Shown in pieces: positions 32,806 through 44,379 of a DNA stretch of 64,000 bases. The translations under genes and the position numbers were made by a program. Positions within the stretch are counted from its first letter, which is position 1; every line of letters starts with the position of its first letter. Below the pieces are notes generated by a model that saw nothing but the letters and a program-made list of their open reading frames with translations, made no database searches and had not been told where the DNA came from. This DNA comes from Sacculina carcini (Eukaryota; Arthropoda; Thecostraca; Sacculinidae), in the NCBI GenBank assembly GCA_916048095.2, contig OU696596.1, positions 5,795,195 through 5,859,194 of the forward strand, in the 5' to 3' direction.

Positions 32806-32806
<1 letters not shown>
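32100..32806. other. GC-rich island of unknown role
   Basis: By eye this stretch is much richer in G+C and CpG than the 2 kb on each side. Open frames exist on both strands (minus 32119-32742, plus 32368-32808), but none resembles a known protein. A (TCTG)n run sits at 32487-32513. It could be a promoter and first exon of an unseen gene, or a repeat of unusual composition. Confidence 0.35.
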
Positions 32807-32848
<42 letters not shown>

Positions 32849-32851
32849 TGT
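32807..32851. repeat. (TG)n microsatellite
   Basis: Nearly uninterrupted TG run at the edge of the GC-rich island. Confidence 0.9.
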
Positions 32852-34444
32852 CATGGTTTATGGTGAGTAAGGCATGCGACTTAAATTGGCCAGGTGGATT
32901 GACATCAATCATCGATCAATTCTGATACTCTGCAGTTGATTTGTGATTATCAAGAAGTGGATCTTCAGGCAAAATGACATGAATGCTAACAGTGGCCAAT
33001 TTTCATGTTTTCTCCAGATAAATACCAAGTTTGCAAGTTTGCAAAATTCGTCAAAATGTTGTCTATTCTGCCTCCAAAAAAAGCTCAATTTATAAATTCA
33101 CAAATCGACCGATTCTGCACTTACAGGACTACACATACATGCATTTCAAGCAAATATTCAGACATAATATACAGACAGAATTGAACAACTGGTTGCATAC
33201 GACATATTGGCTATTCTGCATTGATATATCACCGGTACACCTCTCGTGTTTTATGACACTCAGAGATCAGCTAACGTTGTTTCTGTTCAGTCGTAAATTA
33301 TCAATCATGTAAGAACAAAGACATATGTATTGTAATAATGCGTTCTCGATGAGTTTTAATGTGCATTGCCGCTGAGCTTGATCTTGTATTTGTATGTGCG
33401 TGTGTTGTTGACATACACATTCGGCGCAGAGTCAACAAGTGTAACTGTTCATGTCAGAGGGTTGCTTGTTTAACTAAAACCAAAAAGCCTCAAATCATTT
33501 ATAGCATATACAACTATCTACGTCTCATGGGGAGGAGAAGTTGTTGCAGTTGCACCGTTGTTGCACAAGATTAATCACGTGTGAAATTGATCTATTGGTC
33601 AACAACAGGTTATCATCTAACCTGGCATTAGGCGATTAATGAGAGCTAAATGGTCGGACATAATTAATGATTGTCGCATTTTTCGTCCAGCCAATTTGAC
33701 CAAAAAAATACATTTTGCAATCTCCAGATATGTCAGCAAATTCCACTTTGGTATCACAAGCGCACTAACTCAAGGCTAACACGGAATTAACGCGCACACA
33801 CACACACACACACACACACGCTCCAAATACATGTTTATCGTGTTTGTGTTGATTCTGCATGAATATAAATTGTTTTGCACTACTTCAAAACCTATACAAA
33901 AAATCCTGAACTGTGAAAATTGATTTCAAAGTGAAACACTCATCATAAAACCAAATAGTTGCTCTTAAAAATGTAGAAGTTACGTTGAAGAAGATTAATA
34001 TATTTGAATTTCTAATTCTTTAAATAACTATTCCAAATCAAAAGTGAGGTGTGAACTTTTCAGGATACATAAACTTTTTGCTAGAAACAGTTGCATTTGC
34101 AGCAAAAGATCGCCCTAATAATCACACACAGCACTCATGCCGACTCATTCGTCCAGTTAACAATGCAGGTCCTGACCCACACGACCCATCATAGCTGCCA
34201 GCACCATAACCAGCGGCAATGAAACTGTTGTGCAATGTTGATTGCCCCGGCCCGCACGTGCATCCCAGCGGAGGCCCAATTCACTGTGGCACATGACACG
34301 CAGCCACGCTTTATAGGAGCGAACGCCGAATGAAAGCGAAATTAGGTCGCAGTGGATGGTGCAAGGTCGACCAAGGCAGCCACACCGAAATACACTGATA
34401 CCCGTCCATGTCTCGCGATGGAGCCCGCTGGTACACATAATAAC
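32852..34444. other. Intergenic, nothing recognised
   Basis: Mostly AT-rich with a (CA)n tract at about 33797-33820. The GC-richer part at 34130-34440 has open frames in all minus-strand registers but no recognisable protein. Confidence 0.4.
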
Positions 34445-34690
34445 CAGAGCTGACGCGAGGTCTTATGAGCTCCCAGCGAAGGCAATATTGAGCGCCCACA
34501 TTATACGTGTAAATATAGCATCATCGTAATAGAGGTCCGACTTTGGCAAAATGCAGTTACGAGCAGCCCCTCCGTCTCCATTAAGCTGGGGACTTTTATG
34601 CGCTATTATTCGATACATTTTAATATCATGCGTGAGGAAACGGGCCCCCTCCGGCCGGGGGTACGGGGGGGGGGGGTTGCAAAGGCTCTG
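34445..34690 (+). mobile_element. hAT-like MITE family 3
   Basis: Starts CAGAGCTGACGCGAGGTCTT and ends GGCTCTG. Near the right end it has GGCCCCCTCCGGCCGGGGG. The interior matches copies at 41.0 and 44.0 kb (GGACTTTTATGCGCTATTAT). No clear target duplication. Confidence 0.75.
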
Positions 34691-35221
34691 GTAGTAGCTC
34701 TCAGCGAGGGACCTATGAACAGCTACCAAAAAGTACACACAGATAATTTTCACTAAGATCTCTAGATTTGCAGCTAGAAATTCTATTGACTTTACATTAA
34801 TCTACGCAATGCGTAGCGCGAATTGTATTTTATGAATGTTTCAAAGAAGTATAAGAATTAAATAAACATAGCTTAAACGCTCTGCATGCGGTATATCAAC
34901 GAACGGTATAATGGTATCAAACCCATTTAATACTTAAAATACTGAGAAAAGGAGGAAGAAAGTTGTTGGAAACCACTCGAAATCAATGATATGATCGAAC
35001 GCACATAGCGTGCTTTTAGATTGATTATCGAAAATCCTCTATCGGATAAAAAAAACCCTGAACCAACGCAAAAACAAAGTTCTACAAATACAAAGCAATT
35101 AAATAACTGGTCAAGCGTATTTTAATAAATCAATCATCCTATTTGTTATAGCGCTAATATCTGTGTATGTACGCATGAACACAAGCGCCAAAAAGCCACA
35201 AAGTAGCAAACAACAGTGTAA
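34691..35221. other. Intergenic, nothing recognised
   Basis: AT-rich with no supported feature. Confidence 0.4.
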
Positions 35222-35577
35222 GTAGACAAGCTGAGGGCCCCGAGTGTTGAGGGGCCCCGAGTGTTGAGGGACCCCGAGTGTTGAGGGGCCCCGAGTGTTG
35301 AGGGGCCCCGAGTGTTGAGGGGCCCCGAGTGTTGAGGGGCCCCGAGTGTTGAGGGGGCCCGAGTGTTGAGGGGCCCCGTGGTCTCAATCATGACATTGAA
35401 ATGTATCATAAAATAGCACATAAAAGTACAGTAAGTCCCCAGCTTATTGGAGACCGAGAGTCTGCTTGTAAATGCATTTTCCCAAGTTTATGCCCCAAAT
35501 ATAATTGTGATTTATTTATGATAGGGACCCCAATTATTGCTTTCGTGAGGGACCCTCAAGACCTTGCATCGGCTCTG
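35222..35577 (-). mobile_element. MITE family 3 with internal 17 bp minisatellite expansion
   Basis: Reverse-oriented family 3 copy: its left end reads CAGAGCCGATGCAAGGTCTT on minus from 35577. The part that in other copies contains one GACCCCGAATGTTGAGGGG-like motif is expanded at about 35232-35380 into nine units of GGGGCCCCGAGTGTTGA. The right inverted end is lost beyond the array. Confidence 0.8.
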
Positions 35578-35630
35578 CATGTGACACCAGTAGAAATACA
35601 GAACACACACACATATATACACGCACACAT

Positions 35631-36378
35631 TTTTTTGAACATATTCTCATCCATGTAGTTGAATACTCCTCTCGTTTTTTAAATAAGTGCATACGACTTG
35701 GCGAAAAGGTCATCAATGTGCGCCTGCGGTGACAGATCATGACTGGGATGCGTCACGCTGCGAGAGGTGGACAAGGAGCGAGATCTTGGTGTGATTATCC
35801 AGAATGATCTGTCACCGCAGGCGCACATTGATGACCTTTTCGCCAAGTCGTATGCACTTATTTCAAAAACGAGAGGAGTATTCAACTACATGGATGAGAA
35901 TATGTTCAAAAAAATCATGATAGCTCTAATTAGGCCAAAGATCGAATACGCAGCTGTAGTTTGGTCTCCACACGAAGTGAAACATATAAAGAAAATAGAA
36001 AAGATTCAAAGACTAGCCACAAAATTGGTACCAAACTTGAAAAACATGTCTTACGAGGACAGATTGAGGAAAATTGAATTACCCAGGCTTGATGAGAGGA
36101 GAGAAAGAGGTGATTTAATAAACATATATAGATGCATAAATGACACGGTCAACACAGACGACATCGGATTAGTTTTTCAAGGAAATGTGCGTAGAGGACA
36201 CTCAAAAAAACTGAGGAAAACACGTTGTCGAAAAGAGGTAAAAAAGTATAGTTTCCCGTTTAGGAGCGTAGATCAGTGGAACCAATTAGACAGCAAAATA
36301 GTTGAAGCTAGAAATTTAAGTTCCTTCAAAAATATGTTAGATAAATTATGGAAAAGAGACGGGACAGCACGAGCTTAG
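35631..36378 (+). pseudogene. LINE RT C-terminal fragment with inverted duplication at its 5' end
   Basis: The plus strand at 35767-36378 encodes RDLGVIIQNDL, IALIRPKIEYAAVVWSPHEV, MSYEDRLRKIELPRLDERR and RRGHSKKLRKTRC. This is the C-terminal domain of CR1/Jockey-group RTs (thumb and downstream basic region), ending at a TAG. It is open but has no palm domain, so it is a 5'-truncated copy. Positions 35631-35740 are the reverse complement of 35804-35913 with very few changes, leaving a 63 bp spacer. This is an inverted duplication of the 5' part of the insert. Confidence 0.85.
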
Positions 36379-36667
36379 CTCATATCCTGTAGAACAACTA
36401 TGTGAGTACACATACACAAATATAAACACACACACTTTCTCAACAACCTGATATACAAGTTCGTTCAAGAGCCGCGGCTCAACAAACATTGTCACTGTGT
36501 ATTAATTATATTGTTACTGTGTGCGTGTGTGATTATTACGTGACAGTAAATTATAAATTACAAAAATTACACACACACACACACACACACACATGGGGAC
36601 ACCAAAAAGTTCAAACGAAAAGCAAGTCATACTGAACCTGTAAGAGGCAGATATGCAGGAGCCCAGA
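36379..36667. other. LINE 3' flank and (CA)n
   Basis: Presumed 3' UTR of the preceding LINE fragment, and a (CA)n tract at about 36570-36592. Confidence 0.4.
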
Positions 36668-36812
36668 ATATTTCGTCTATGGACCATCATGTCTACGATT
36701 CAGTCCTAGCTCTCTTTCTCTTTCCTAACTAACCAAACCTCACCTAACCTAGCAAGAAAGAGAAAGCGAGCCGGGTCTGAAGCGCAAGCGTAATGGTGCG
36801 TAGACGTGATAT
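36668..36812. mobile_element. Foldback MITE, copy 1
   Basis: ATATTTCGTCTATGGACCAT and the sequence on to TCTCTTTCTCTTTCCTA pair imperfectly over about 60 bp with the right half ending TAGACGTGATAT. The loop is CTAACC-rich. A related inverted structure lies at 51914-52064. Confidence 0.65.
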
Positions 36813-37559
36813 ACTGGCTCCCAATACGTCTCCCGTCATACTCTTTGTTTCTTTCTGGATATTGCGAAAGTAGCGGATTTCACCTTGCTAAAAAATGACA
36901 CCGCGAACTTTGAGCTCCTTCCATTTGAATAACATTTGTAACCTCTTTTGTTGGGAATGAATAATGTTCTGTTCAGTTATATCCAACGCAGTTATAAACC
37001 CACGCAGCGAGTGTTATCCTGTATATTCAAGTGGATAACCCGCTCTATCAAATAAATATATTAAAAGTATCTGAACACAGTGTCACAGAATGGAAAATTT
37101 GTGCTTTGGGCTTAATGGCCATATCTATTTTATGGCAGAAAGTTTAGTCTGCAAAGGTTTTAATAACCCAATAGAACAAGACTCATAATAGTACGAATTA
37201 TATCAATATTAATAAAGTACAAATATGTGCAATGGTTTATTGAATAACGTAAATTAACACGTAAATGATAGGAAAGGGCTGACTTTTTCTCAACATACTG
37301 TATATGTGGAACGAACGGAGCATTTGAAAAATACTACCGGAGAAAAGTTCAAGTTTTGGGTGGGCTTACTGGATCGCACTACTAAAAACCTAGTATTTCA
37401 GGACAGAAATATGGCATGGGCATAATGGCCAGGTGAGCTTAATGGTCGGGATCTACGGTAGTCGAAAACACAATACGAACAGGAAAACTAGAAGTGACAT
37501 CCATAACTGACATGATATGATTTACTCAGTACTCAATGGAGCACCATCTAGCCCATCTC
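36813..37559. other. Intergenic, nothing recognised
   Basis: AT-rich with no supported feature. Confidence 0.4.
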
Positions 37560-37627
37560 TTTCGACCGTCAAACTGAAAGTTCGATTTCATTCTCCCGTT
37601 GTTCTGTGGCCCACATCTGCTAATACG

Positions 37628-37852
37628 CTTTATGATATCGATAATCTCGCGGTGTGTGCAGCGTATCGAATGACCGTCTCCGTGCTGAGGTCTTTGTGGA
37701 TGTGCCGGTCGAACCACATCACGTAGCAGCGATGACCAATGACCAGTCAAACTTTCTCCACGCTCTCTCCACAGTCACATAGACACACGTGCAATCGTCT
37801 GATATGGCGCCAATTGCCCGAAACGGTAGCTATCTTCACTGTTTGTACACAG
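37628..37852 (-). pseudogene. Possible decayed coding fragment
   Basis: The minus strand reads IATVSGNWRHIRRLHVCLCD, then one stop (TGA), then VIGHRCYVMWFDRHIHKDLS and TETVIRYAAHTARLS. The composition is protein-like and GC-richer than the flanks, but I do not recognise it. A splice acceptor cannot avoid the stop, so a retroelement or gene remnant seems likelier than an exon. Confidence 0.3.
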
Positions 37853-37926
37853 GGTTTGGAGTGGGTGTGGTGATGACACACATGTTCAACAATCATTCGT
37901 GCAACTGTTTGTTGTCTGCTGCAAAT

Positions 37927-38158
37927 CAGTGGCGGATCCAGAGTGCAATTTTTGGAGGGAGCTGAATTAATTTTGGGGGCGATCAGTCGTTTACATGCAT
38001 CATTATGCAACGTCTTCGCGATAATGTTTTTATCAATAAATTCTACAGAAAAATATTTTGCTTGATCCCTTTTAGTGAACCTCTTGGTTATGAGGAGTTG
38101 ATGGAAACATTTGAGGGGGGACTCAGCCCCTTGCACCCTCTCTCTGGATGCGCCTGTG
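37927..38158 (+). mobile_element. hAT-like MITE family 1 with 8 bp target duplication
   Basis: Starts CAGTGGCGGATCCAGAGTGC and ends TCTGGATGCGCCTGTG. Flanking octamers CTGCAAAT (37919-37926) and CTGCAAAC (38159-38166) match at 7 of 8 positions, as for hAT insertions. Confidence 0.85.
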
Positions 38159-38166
38159 CTGCAAAC

Positions 38167-39479
38167 ACCTCGTGTCCTGCTGGAGGTCACGCGGAGGAAC
38201 CCAGAAACCGAGCAGTGGCTTCAACTCCTCCATTTGATGCTTTAATCTTTTGATGTACATTTAATAAAAAAGTTTTCAAGTGCGTCATTATATATATCTT
38301 ATCCCGCGAAATTGACTCACTCGTCATCTCATGTATCATTTTTACATTTCCACCTTAACCTTTCGTATTTTTCATGATCCAATTTTCATGTCCTTTACTT
38401 CCGGACTCTTAGTCATTTAAGGCTGTAATTGTACTTATCCTGCCACACTACACCATAATTCACTAGTATATGATAGGCATTTCTGGTTTGATGTTTCGCA
38501 ATGCATTTTTGTTCTTCATCTTATCACATGTGTTTCGTGATGTGTTTCGTCGGTAACATGTGGCATATGCTACTCACTATATGCACACATTGTAAACGTA
38601 ACTGAAAACCCCTTTTTATAGGACAGTATGACAAATAAATAAAACAAAGTGACAAGCTATCACAAACAACTGTTTTAACAACGAGTCATCTCGCGATAAA
38701 AGACATTGTCACTTTATCAGACTATCATCGCTTTCACTTCATAGTCAATACATCAGCCTGTTGCTGACTGCAGAAAAAAGCATTCATACACAAAAACATG
38801 ACATCCCAATCCAGATGCAAAAGTGTAGATCCTGGGGGTATGTATACACACCCCCGCCAAATTGTCTGAGAGGTATGAATATACAAATTATACCCCACGA
38901 AAATTCAATTGATGAATTCAGTTCATTTGGTACATTGTCATTGAAATCGCCATAGTAAAAAAATAACACACAAAAAGTGTGTGTGTGTCTGCAACAATAT
39001 GCAATATACGTTTCATTGAGGTGTGTCTGTTGTAATTGAATATACCAAAAATGGTCGAGGGCCCATGCAATTGACCAACTGAGCCAATACATGATACATT
39101 GAACACCAATACATGATGGCTGTCATCCCCCGAGCCTCGACACACAAATATACGACCTTGTACTGGTAAATTGTTGAATTTGCGTGTATGTTGACAACAA
39201 GGGCATGTACAGTGCCTAGGAATACACTGTATAGTTCAATGTAAATTATATGAGTGATACATACTATAAATTCTGCAATTTACCGCATGCTACATAAAAC
39301 ACACATATTAGGACCTATATTTAGCATACACACAATACATTCCGAATGCATATAAACAAAGCAACGCCTGGACAATCCAGTAATTAATTCATTTCATTTC
39401 ATTCATTAGTGTTTTGATATTACATTAGTCAAATTATTTACCAGTTATTTACTGAATAATGAACATTACATTACATTAC
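38167..39479. other. Intergenic, nothing recognised
   Basis: AT-rich DNA without a supported gene. Confidence 0.4.
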
Positions 39480-40105
39480 GTTTTTACATTAATTCATTTC
39501 TACATCTCCCTACACTGTTCTTGTTTCTGGCCTTCGCTTTTATTTTTTATCTATCCTTTTGTTGTGTGTTATTTATTTATTTGTTGGATATTTATTTATT
39601 TTTTGTTATTCATTATATTTAATCAAATTAAGTTGTGGTTGTTGGTATTCATTTAAACCATAATTTCAATTATTGTAAATTGTTGTTTTCTATTGAATCA
39701 TATTTATTGTTAGTTGTTGTTACTTATTGAATCATGTTTTTATTTATCTGTTGTTTGTCATTTATTTACTTATTAACGAATATTTTTTCTTATTTAGGCA
39801 TATTTATTGTTGATTGTCAATTATTAAATCACATATTATTGTTGATTGTGATTTATTGAGGAACGTGGGCGGAGTGACATTATGGAGTGTTATCGGATGG
39901 ATTGTTTATTGTTATTTATTTATTATTTTGCTTACGAACTGTCTTTCTCTTTGGAATTATTTATTTTTTTAACTCTCTTTTTCTCTACATCTTTTGAGCG
40001 CTTCCGGTACATGAGGCCACCGCTGGGTGGTAATAGTGCTTGCACTCTTCCCATGCTACTGGATTTGCCTGTAATCACTAATGATAATAATAATAATAAA
40101 TATTA
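39480..40105 (+). repeat. TAA-tailed double-hairpin repeat, long copy A3
   Basis: The longest plus-strand copy. An AT-rich body of TTATTTATT and TTGTTATT words (shared in reverse with A5) leads to GGGCGGAGTGACATTATGGA and ATCTTTTGAGCGCTTCCGGT, then CCACCGCTGGGTGG and AGTGCTTGCACT hairpins, CCCATGCTACTGGATTTGCC and (TAA)n at about 40085-40100. Confidence 0.8.
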
Positions 40106-41017
40106 TCAAAAAGGATTATAATCATTTTAACATTCATTCACTCGCTCCATATGCCTCTCTTTAGCTTGCTCTTTTCAACAATATTTATTGCGTGTTTTCA
40201 CTTCATTGTTCATTTTGCTTATTTTCTGTGTTTCTTGATTATATTTGATCCTTTGTCGGCATACTTGTTTGTTTTTGTGGACAATGTGCAACTTATATTT
40301 GTATCTATCCAAATATTTAGATTCAGTGTTTTCGCGTATTCGTTCAATGTATGCTGTATGTACATCGTATTCGTATATGACTTGATTTCTAATGACAGCT
40401 CAAATATGCTCCATGTTCCAGATGTGTATGTGTGTATGTGTGTGTGTGTGTGTGTATGTGTGTGTGTGTGTGTGGCTGTCACAGACATGGATCCCAACAG
40501 CATTTATGGCTTGGCTTTCTGCCAATTGTTGTGGGTAAAATCAGCTCTCTTGAGACCGACGCTTTCTTGACGTGTTGCTGCTACTAGTCGGCCATCAGCG
40601 GCCGCAAATCGTCGACCGCGAAAAACTCAGCCAGCGAAATCAGCGCGCGCATTTGGCACCAACGACGCCAATTGACGGCGAAAGTTGGACCGCATTATGG
40701 CCCCGACACAAACACCTGCTACCAACCAATGCAACGCAGCAATGTCGCAGTATCGACACTCATGTCCGAATATGACAGGCAAAGTGCCCTAGAAAGTCGT
40801 AAATAGCTGCTCATGAAGAAATAACTGTATGAGCATTGCAAGACTCGCTTTGTGTTCTGCCTTGTGGTTCTTGCAATGTTGAACAGCTGTTGCAACGCAG
40901 CAGGTACGAGCATATTCTAGGCGAGTCACCGAGATACGGAAGTGGGTCATGGAGTGATGGACACAACAGTGAAACAGATACCGTCGCTCTGTTGACAGGT
41001 CGCTCTGTTGCTCTGAA
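40106..41017. other. Intergenic with (TG)n
   Basis: T-rich sequence, a (TG)n/(TATG) tract at about 40425-40473, then a less AT-rich stretch at 40560-40960 with unconvincing open frames. Confidence 0.4.
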
Positions 41018-41249
41018 CAGAGCCAATGCGAGGTCTTATGGAGCCCCCATTATAAATAGAACATCATTATAATATAAGTCAGACTTTGTGAAAATGCAGT
41101 TACAAACAGTGCCTCGGTTTCTTGGGGACTTACGATAGTTTTATGCGCTATATTATGATGAATTTTGATATCACTGGTGAGACAACGGGGCCATCAACAC
41201 TCGGGCCCTCTCGGCCGGGGCGGTCCGGGGGGCTGTTACTACGGCTCTG
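41018..41249 (+). mobile_element. hAT-like MITE family 3
   Basis: CAGAGCCAATGCGAGGTCTT at the left and TACTACGGCTCTG at the right are inverted ends. The interior matches 34445-34690 and 43991-44241. Confidence 0.8.
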
Positions 41250-41594
41250 TCCCCATGCCTTGCTGGCGTTTTTCACTGCATTCAGTTCACAGCCAATGTG
41301 CCATATGGATATCTTGTAAAACTGGCTAAAACGATTGATCATTGAACATACGCAGAAACCTTACGAAAGGCGTGAATTTCAAAGCAGATCGGCCTAGCGA
41401 TGCGCACATTTCACCTAACAGTTTTGCTATGAAGTGTCTGTAGTTCACAAAGTTCGTTACCGAAACAGATACAATATTAAACAGTTGACTGAACGATTCA
41501 TTCATCCCTAAAGTCTACAGTTGCATTCACGCGTATTATGCATCATAGTTATGCATATATGGAATTATATCTTCACTCATGTCATATCTTGGCC
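41250..41594. other. Intergenic, nothing recognised
   Basis: No supported feature. Confidence 0.4.
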
Positions 41595-41725
41595 TTACAT
41601 ATTACTTTATTGATATTATTAATAATTGCAGGTAAATCCAGTAGCATGGGAAGAGTGCACCCGCACTATTACCACCCTGCGGTGGCCTCATGTACGGGAA
41701 GCGCCCAAAAGATATAGAGAGTTTG
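41595..41725 (-). repeat. TAA-tailed double-hairpin repeat, short copy A4
   Basis: 3' core only. The first hairpin is CCACCGCAGGGTGG. In the second, the AGTGC/GCACT stem is kept while the loop is enlarged (AGTGCGGGTGCACT). Confidence 0.8.
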
Positions 41726-42499
41726 ATAAATGCGAGCTTAGTTTGTATGTTAAATGATGCTGAATGATGCTAAAATTGTGAAAAACAATGAAAAACAAAT
41801 TGTAGGCCGTAAATACAAGTTTAAAATTACAAGTTTAACGCAAACTTAATAATTGTACACGTTTCTCATAGTTGGTAGCCTTAGATACTTCCTATGTCAA
41901 CTGAACAAGCACCATTCAAAATATTACTTCACTTTATTTCAAATGATATAATTTTTATTTAAATGTAAATTATATTAAAACGACAAACATACCACTACCT
42001 TGATGAATCATGAGTTTTATATTATCGACCCCATAAAATACATGAATTAAAATTGAATTAAACTTATAAAATGTGTCATTCATTGATTTTTTCACACCAA
42101 ATTATGAAATAAACCGGACCAAAAGTACATAATTATTGATAATTATAGCATGGACATTGTGGGGCTGGCTTGTGGTCAGTATTGTGCGTGTTTACATGTC
42201 TACACGTTTCCGTTGTGCAACCCATTTCACAGCGAGATTCATCATGCATGTCTTTGTCATCAGTTGCATTGTGCATTAGCAAATCCATTGGCCAACTTTT
42301 GACATAATCCGTTGAATAGATATTTGCCGATTATAGATAGATTAGAGAATATTTTTCCTGCTGGCTGAATTAAATACATATAACGATGCTGTTGATGAAC
42401 ACTAAATCAATGATGCAAAACACACGCACAATTGCATACGCGACAATATTGCTGAATATGCGCGTGCGGTAAGCGTTTGGGCCATTTATTATGCCTGGG
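41726..42499. other. Intergenic, nothing recognised
   Basis: Strongly AT-rich without supported feature. Confidence 0.4.
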
Positions 42500-42808
42500 G
42501 GCAAATTATCCCCGGGAGAAATTTAGCAAATTTTCGGGGATAATGAAATGGGGGGTGACAGAGAACGTCAAAATTCCTCAACTAGCTTCAAATATGACAC
42601 TCCAACCATCTCATTTAGGCTCTTGAAAGATTGGTCAAGTCATCAGAAATGCAAAATATATTAATACAATAGAAAAATATATTATATCTAGTGTTTTAAT
42701 TTAGTGATATATATATATATATATGTTGACATTTTGTTGAAGTGGTAACATGTTTGATGTGACATGCTAAATTTGGTAGCAAGCTGAGAATACGTTGGGA
42801 ACCACTGT
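42500..42808 (+). mobile_element. hAT-like MITE family 6, longer copy
   Basis: GGCAAATTATCCCC, TTAGCAAATTTTCGGGGATA and the right end GTTGGGAACCACTG match the copy at 44380-44554. The left terminus is degraded. An (AT)n run lies inside near 42708-42724. Confidence 0.6.
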
Positions 42809-43009
42809 TGTAATTAAACAACTAATAATACGCGTATATATGTATGCATTGGAGTGTAGTTATGTGCACGCGTGTTTGCGTGTTAGTAAGCACATTTGCA
42901 AGCAAGTAAAGCAGGTTGATATTTGTGTGCAATTGCAAGATATTGCACATTACGAATGTAGGTTGCGTATGTGCATTATGTGCGTGCTTATATAGCACAC
43001 GCGTGTGCA
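42809..43009. other. Non-coding TG-rich sequence
   Basis: Alternating TG/CA-rich DNA leading into the long (TG)n tract. Confidence 0.4.
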
Positions 43010-43024
43010 TGTCTGTGTGTATGT

Positions 43025-43106
<82 letters not shown>
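43010..43106. repeat. Long (TG)n microsatellite
   Basis: About 45 nearly uninterrupted TG dinucleotides, the longest pure microsatellite in the window. Confidence 0.95.
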
Positions 43107-43107
<1 letters not shown>

Positions 43108-43990
43108 TTGAAAGTGTTAAATTAAATTTACTAGAACATGAGTGAGAGTCACCTGATCTGTAATGCTGATCTGTAATTATCTGTATTATTTATCCTTAAT
43201 GTGATCCATCATATTTTTGGGTCAGCACACTAGGGTGTGTCTTCACAATGTGTTACTTGAACCGCTGAAAAGTAACACTTTTGTCATTTGCACCAAATGC
43301 CTTTTTTGGCATTCGATACCATATACATTTCGATCCATTAGATCTGTTTGATCCATCTGGATCACCAATGGGATCATCATCACAACCATGATTCGAGAGA
43401 TCTTTTTGAGCTCTATCTAATGATCTTATTTAAATTATGCAAACTTAAAATTATTCAATAATTAAAATTCAAATACCTGAGGAATTTTACTTTAATTTAT
43501 TTAATTTAATTTCAGTATTTACTTCGTGTCGCGGAAAATCGCACAAGAATTTCGCGCATTTGTTCTTTAACGACTGCAATAATTTTATTATTCGCTGGTG
43601 TGATTGTATACGTGTCATTAGAGTAACCTATATGGGATATGATAAGTACTTTAATCTTCCTTCAGGGTAGACATTTCTGATATGAAAGTGACATTTGTAT
43701 TACCTCGTTGATTTGCGATAATACACCGAGTTATTCATGCGTGGTAACGTCTGTTAAAATCGTTTTCCTCAAACATTTTGCTCATGCCGTTTTCCGGCAA
43801 CAATGTGGTGCATTAGCCAGGAAATACGATAGTGCACGATACTTTCGCTATATTTCATTTTTGAATGTTTTTTCAATCAACATGCTATTCAGTGAGTGAG
43901 TTGAATGTGTTTTTTATTGTTAAAAGATCATTGGAGTTGTGGATGGACATATTTGTATGTCATCAGCGCATAGAATATGACTGTTACGTA
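43107..43990. other. Intergenic, nothing recognised
   Basis: AT-rich, with no supported feature. Confidence 0.4.
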
Positions 43991-44241
43991 CAGAGCCGTT
44001 GCGAGGAATTATGCCCCCCTCCCCCTGAAGGCAACACTTGGGACCCCATTATAAATAAATCACCAAATAATGAATGTATTTATTATACATAATCACATAA
44101 TACAAGCTCAGGTGAAAACATCTGAGCAAAAAGGTATAAGCTATACATAATAAATATGATAAATTTCATTATCATACGTGAAGCCCCTCAACATTCGGGG
44201 TCCCCGGCCGGGGGGTAAGGGGGGCGGTTGCTACGGCTCTG
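43991..44241 (+). mobile_element. hAT-like MITE family 3 with 8 bp target duplication
   Basis: Ends CAGAGCCGTTGC and GCTACGGCTCTG. Flanking octamers GTTACGTA (43983-43990) and GTTACTTA (44242-44249) match at 7 of 8 positions. Near the right end the GGGGTCCCCGGCCGGGGGG palindrome corresponds to the motif amplified in the 35.2 kb copy. Confidence 0.85.
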
Positions 44242-44379
44242 GTTACTTAAGTAATTAATCTCGTTTGGTTCGGGTATTCAGAGACATCTGCCGTGTAGGT
44301 GTTGATCCAAGTGGGACCTAAATTAGATCCTGCACACCTTGATTGAAACCAGCGGCACCCGATACATCATCTACTGGAG

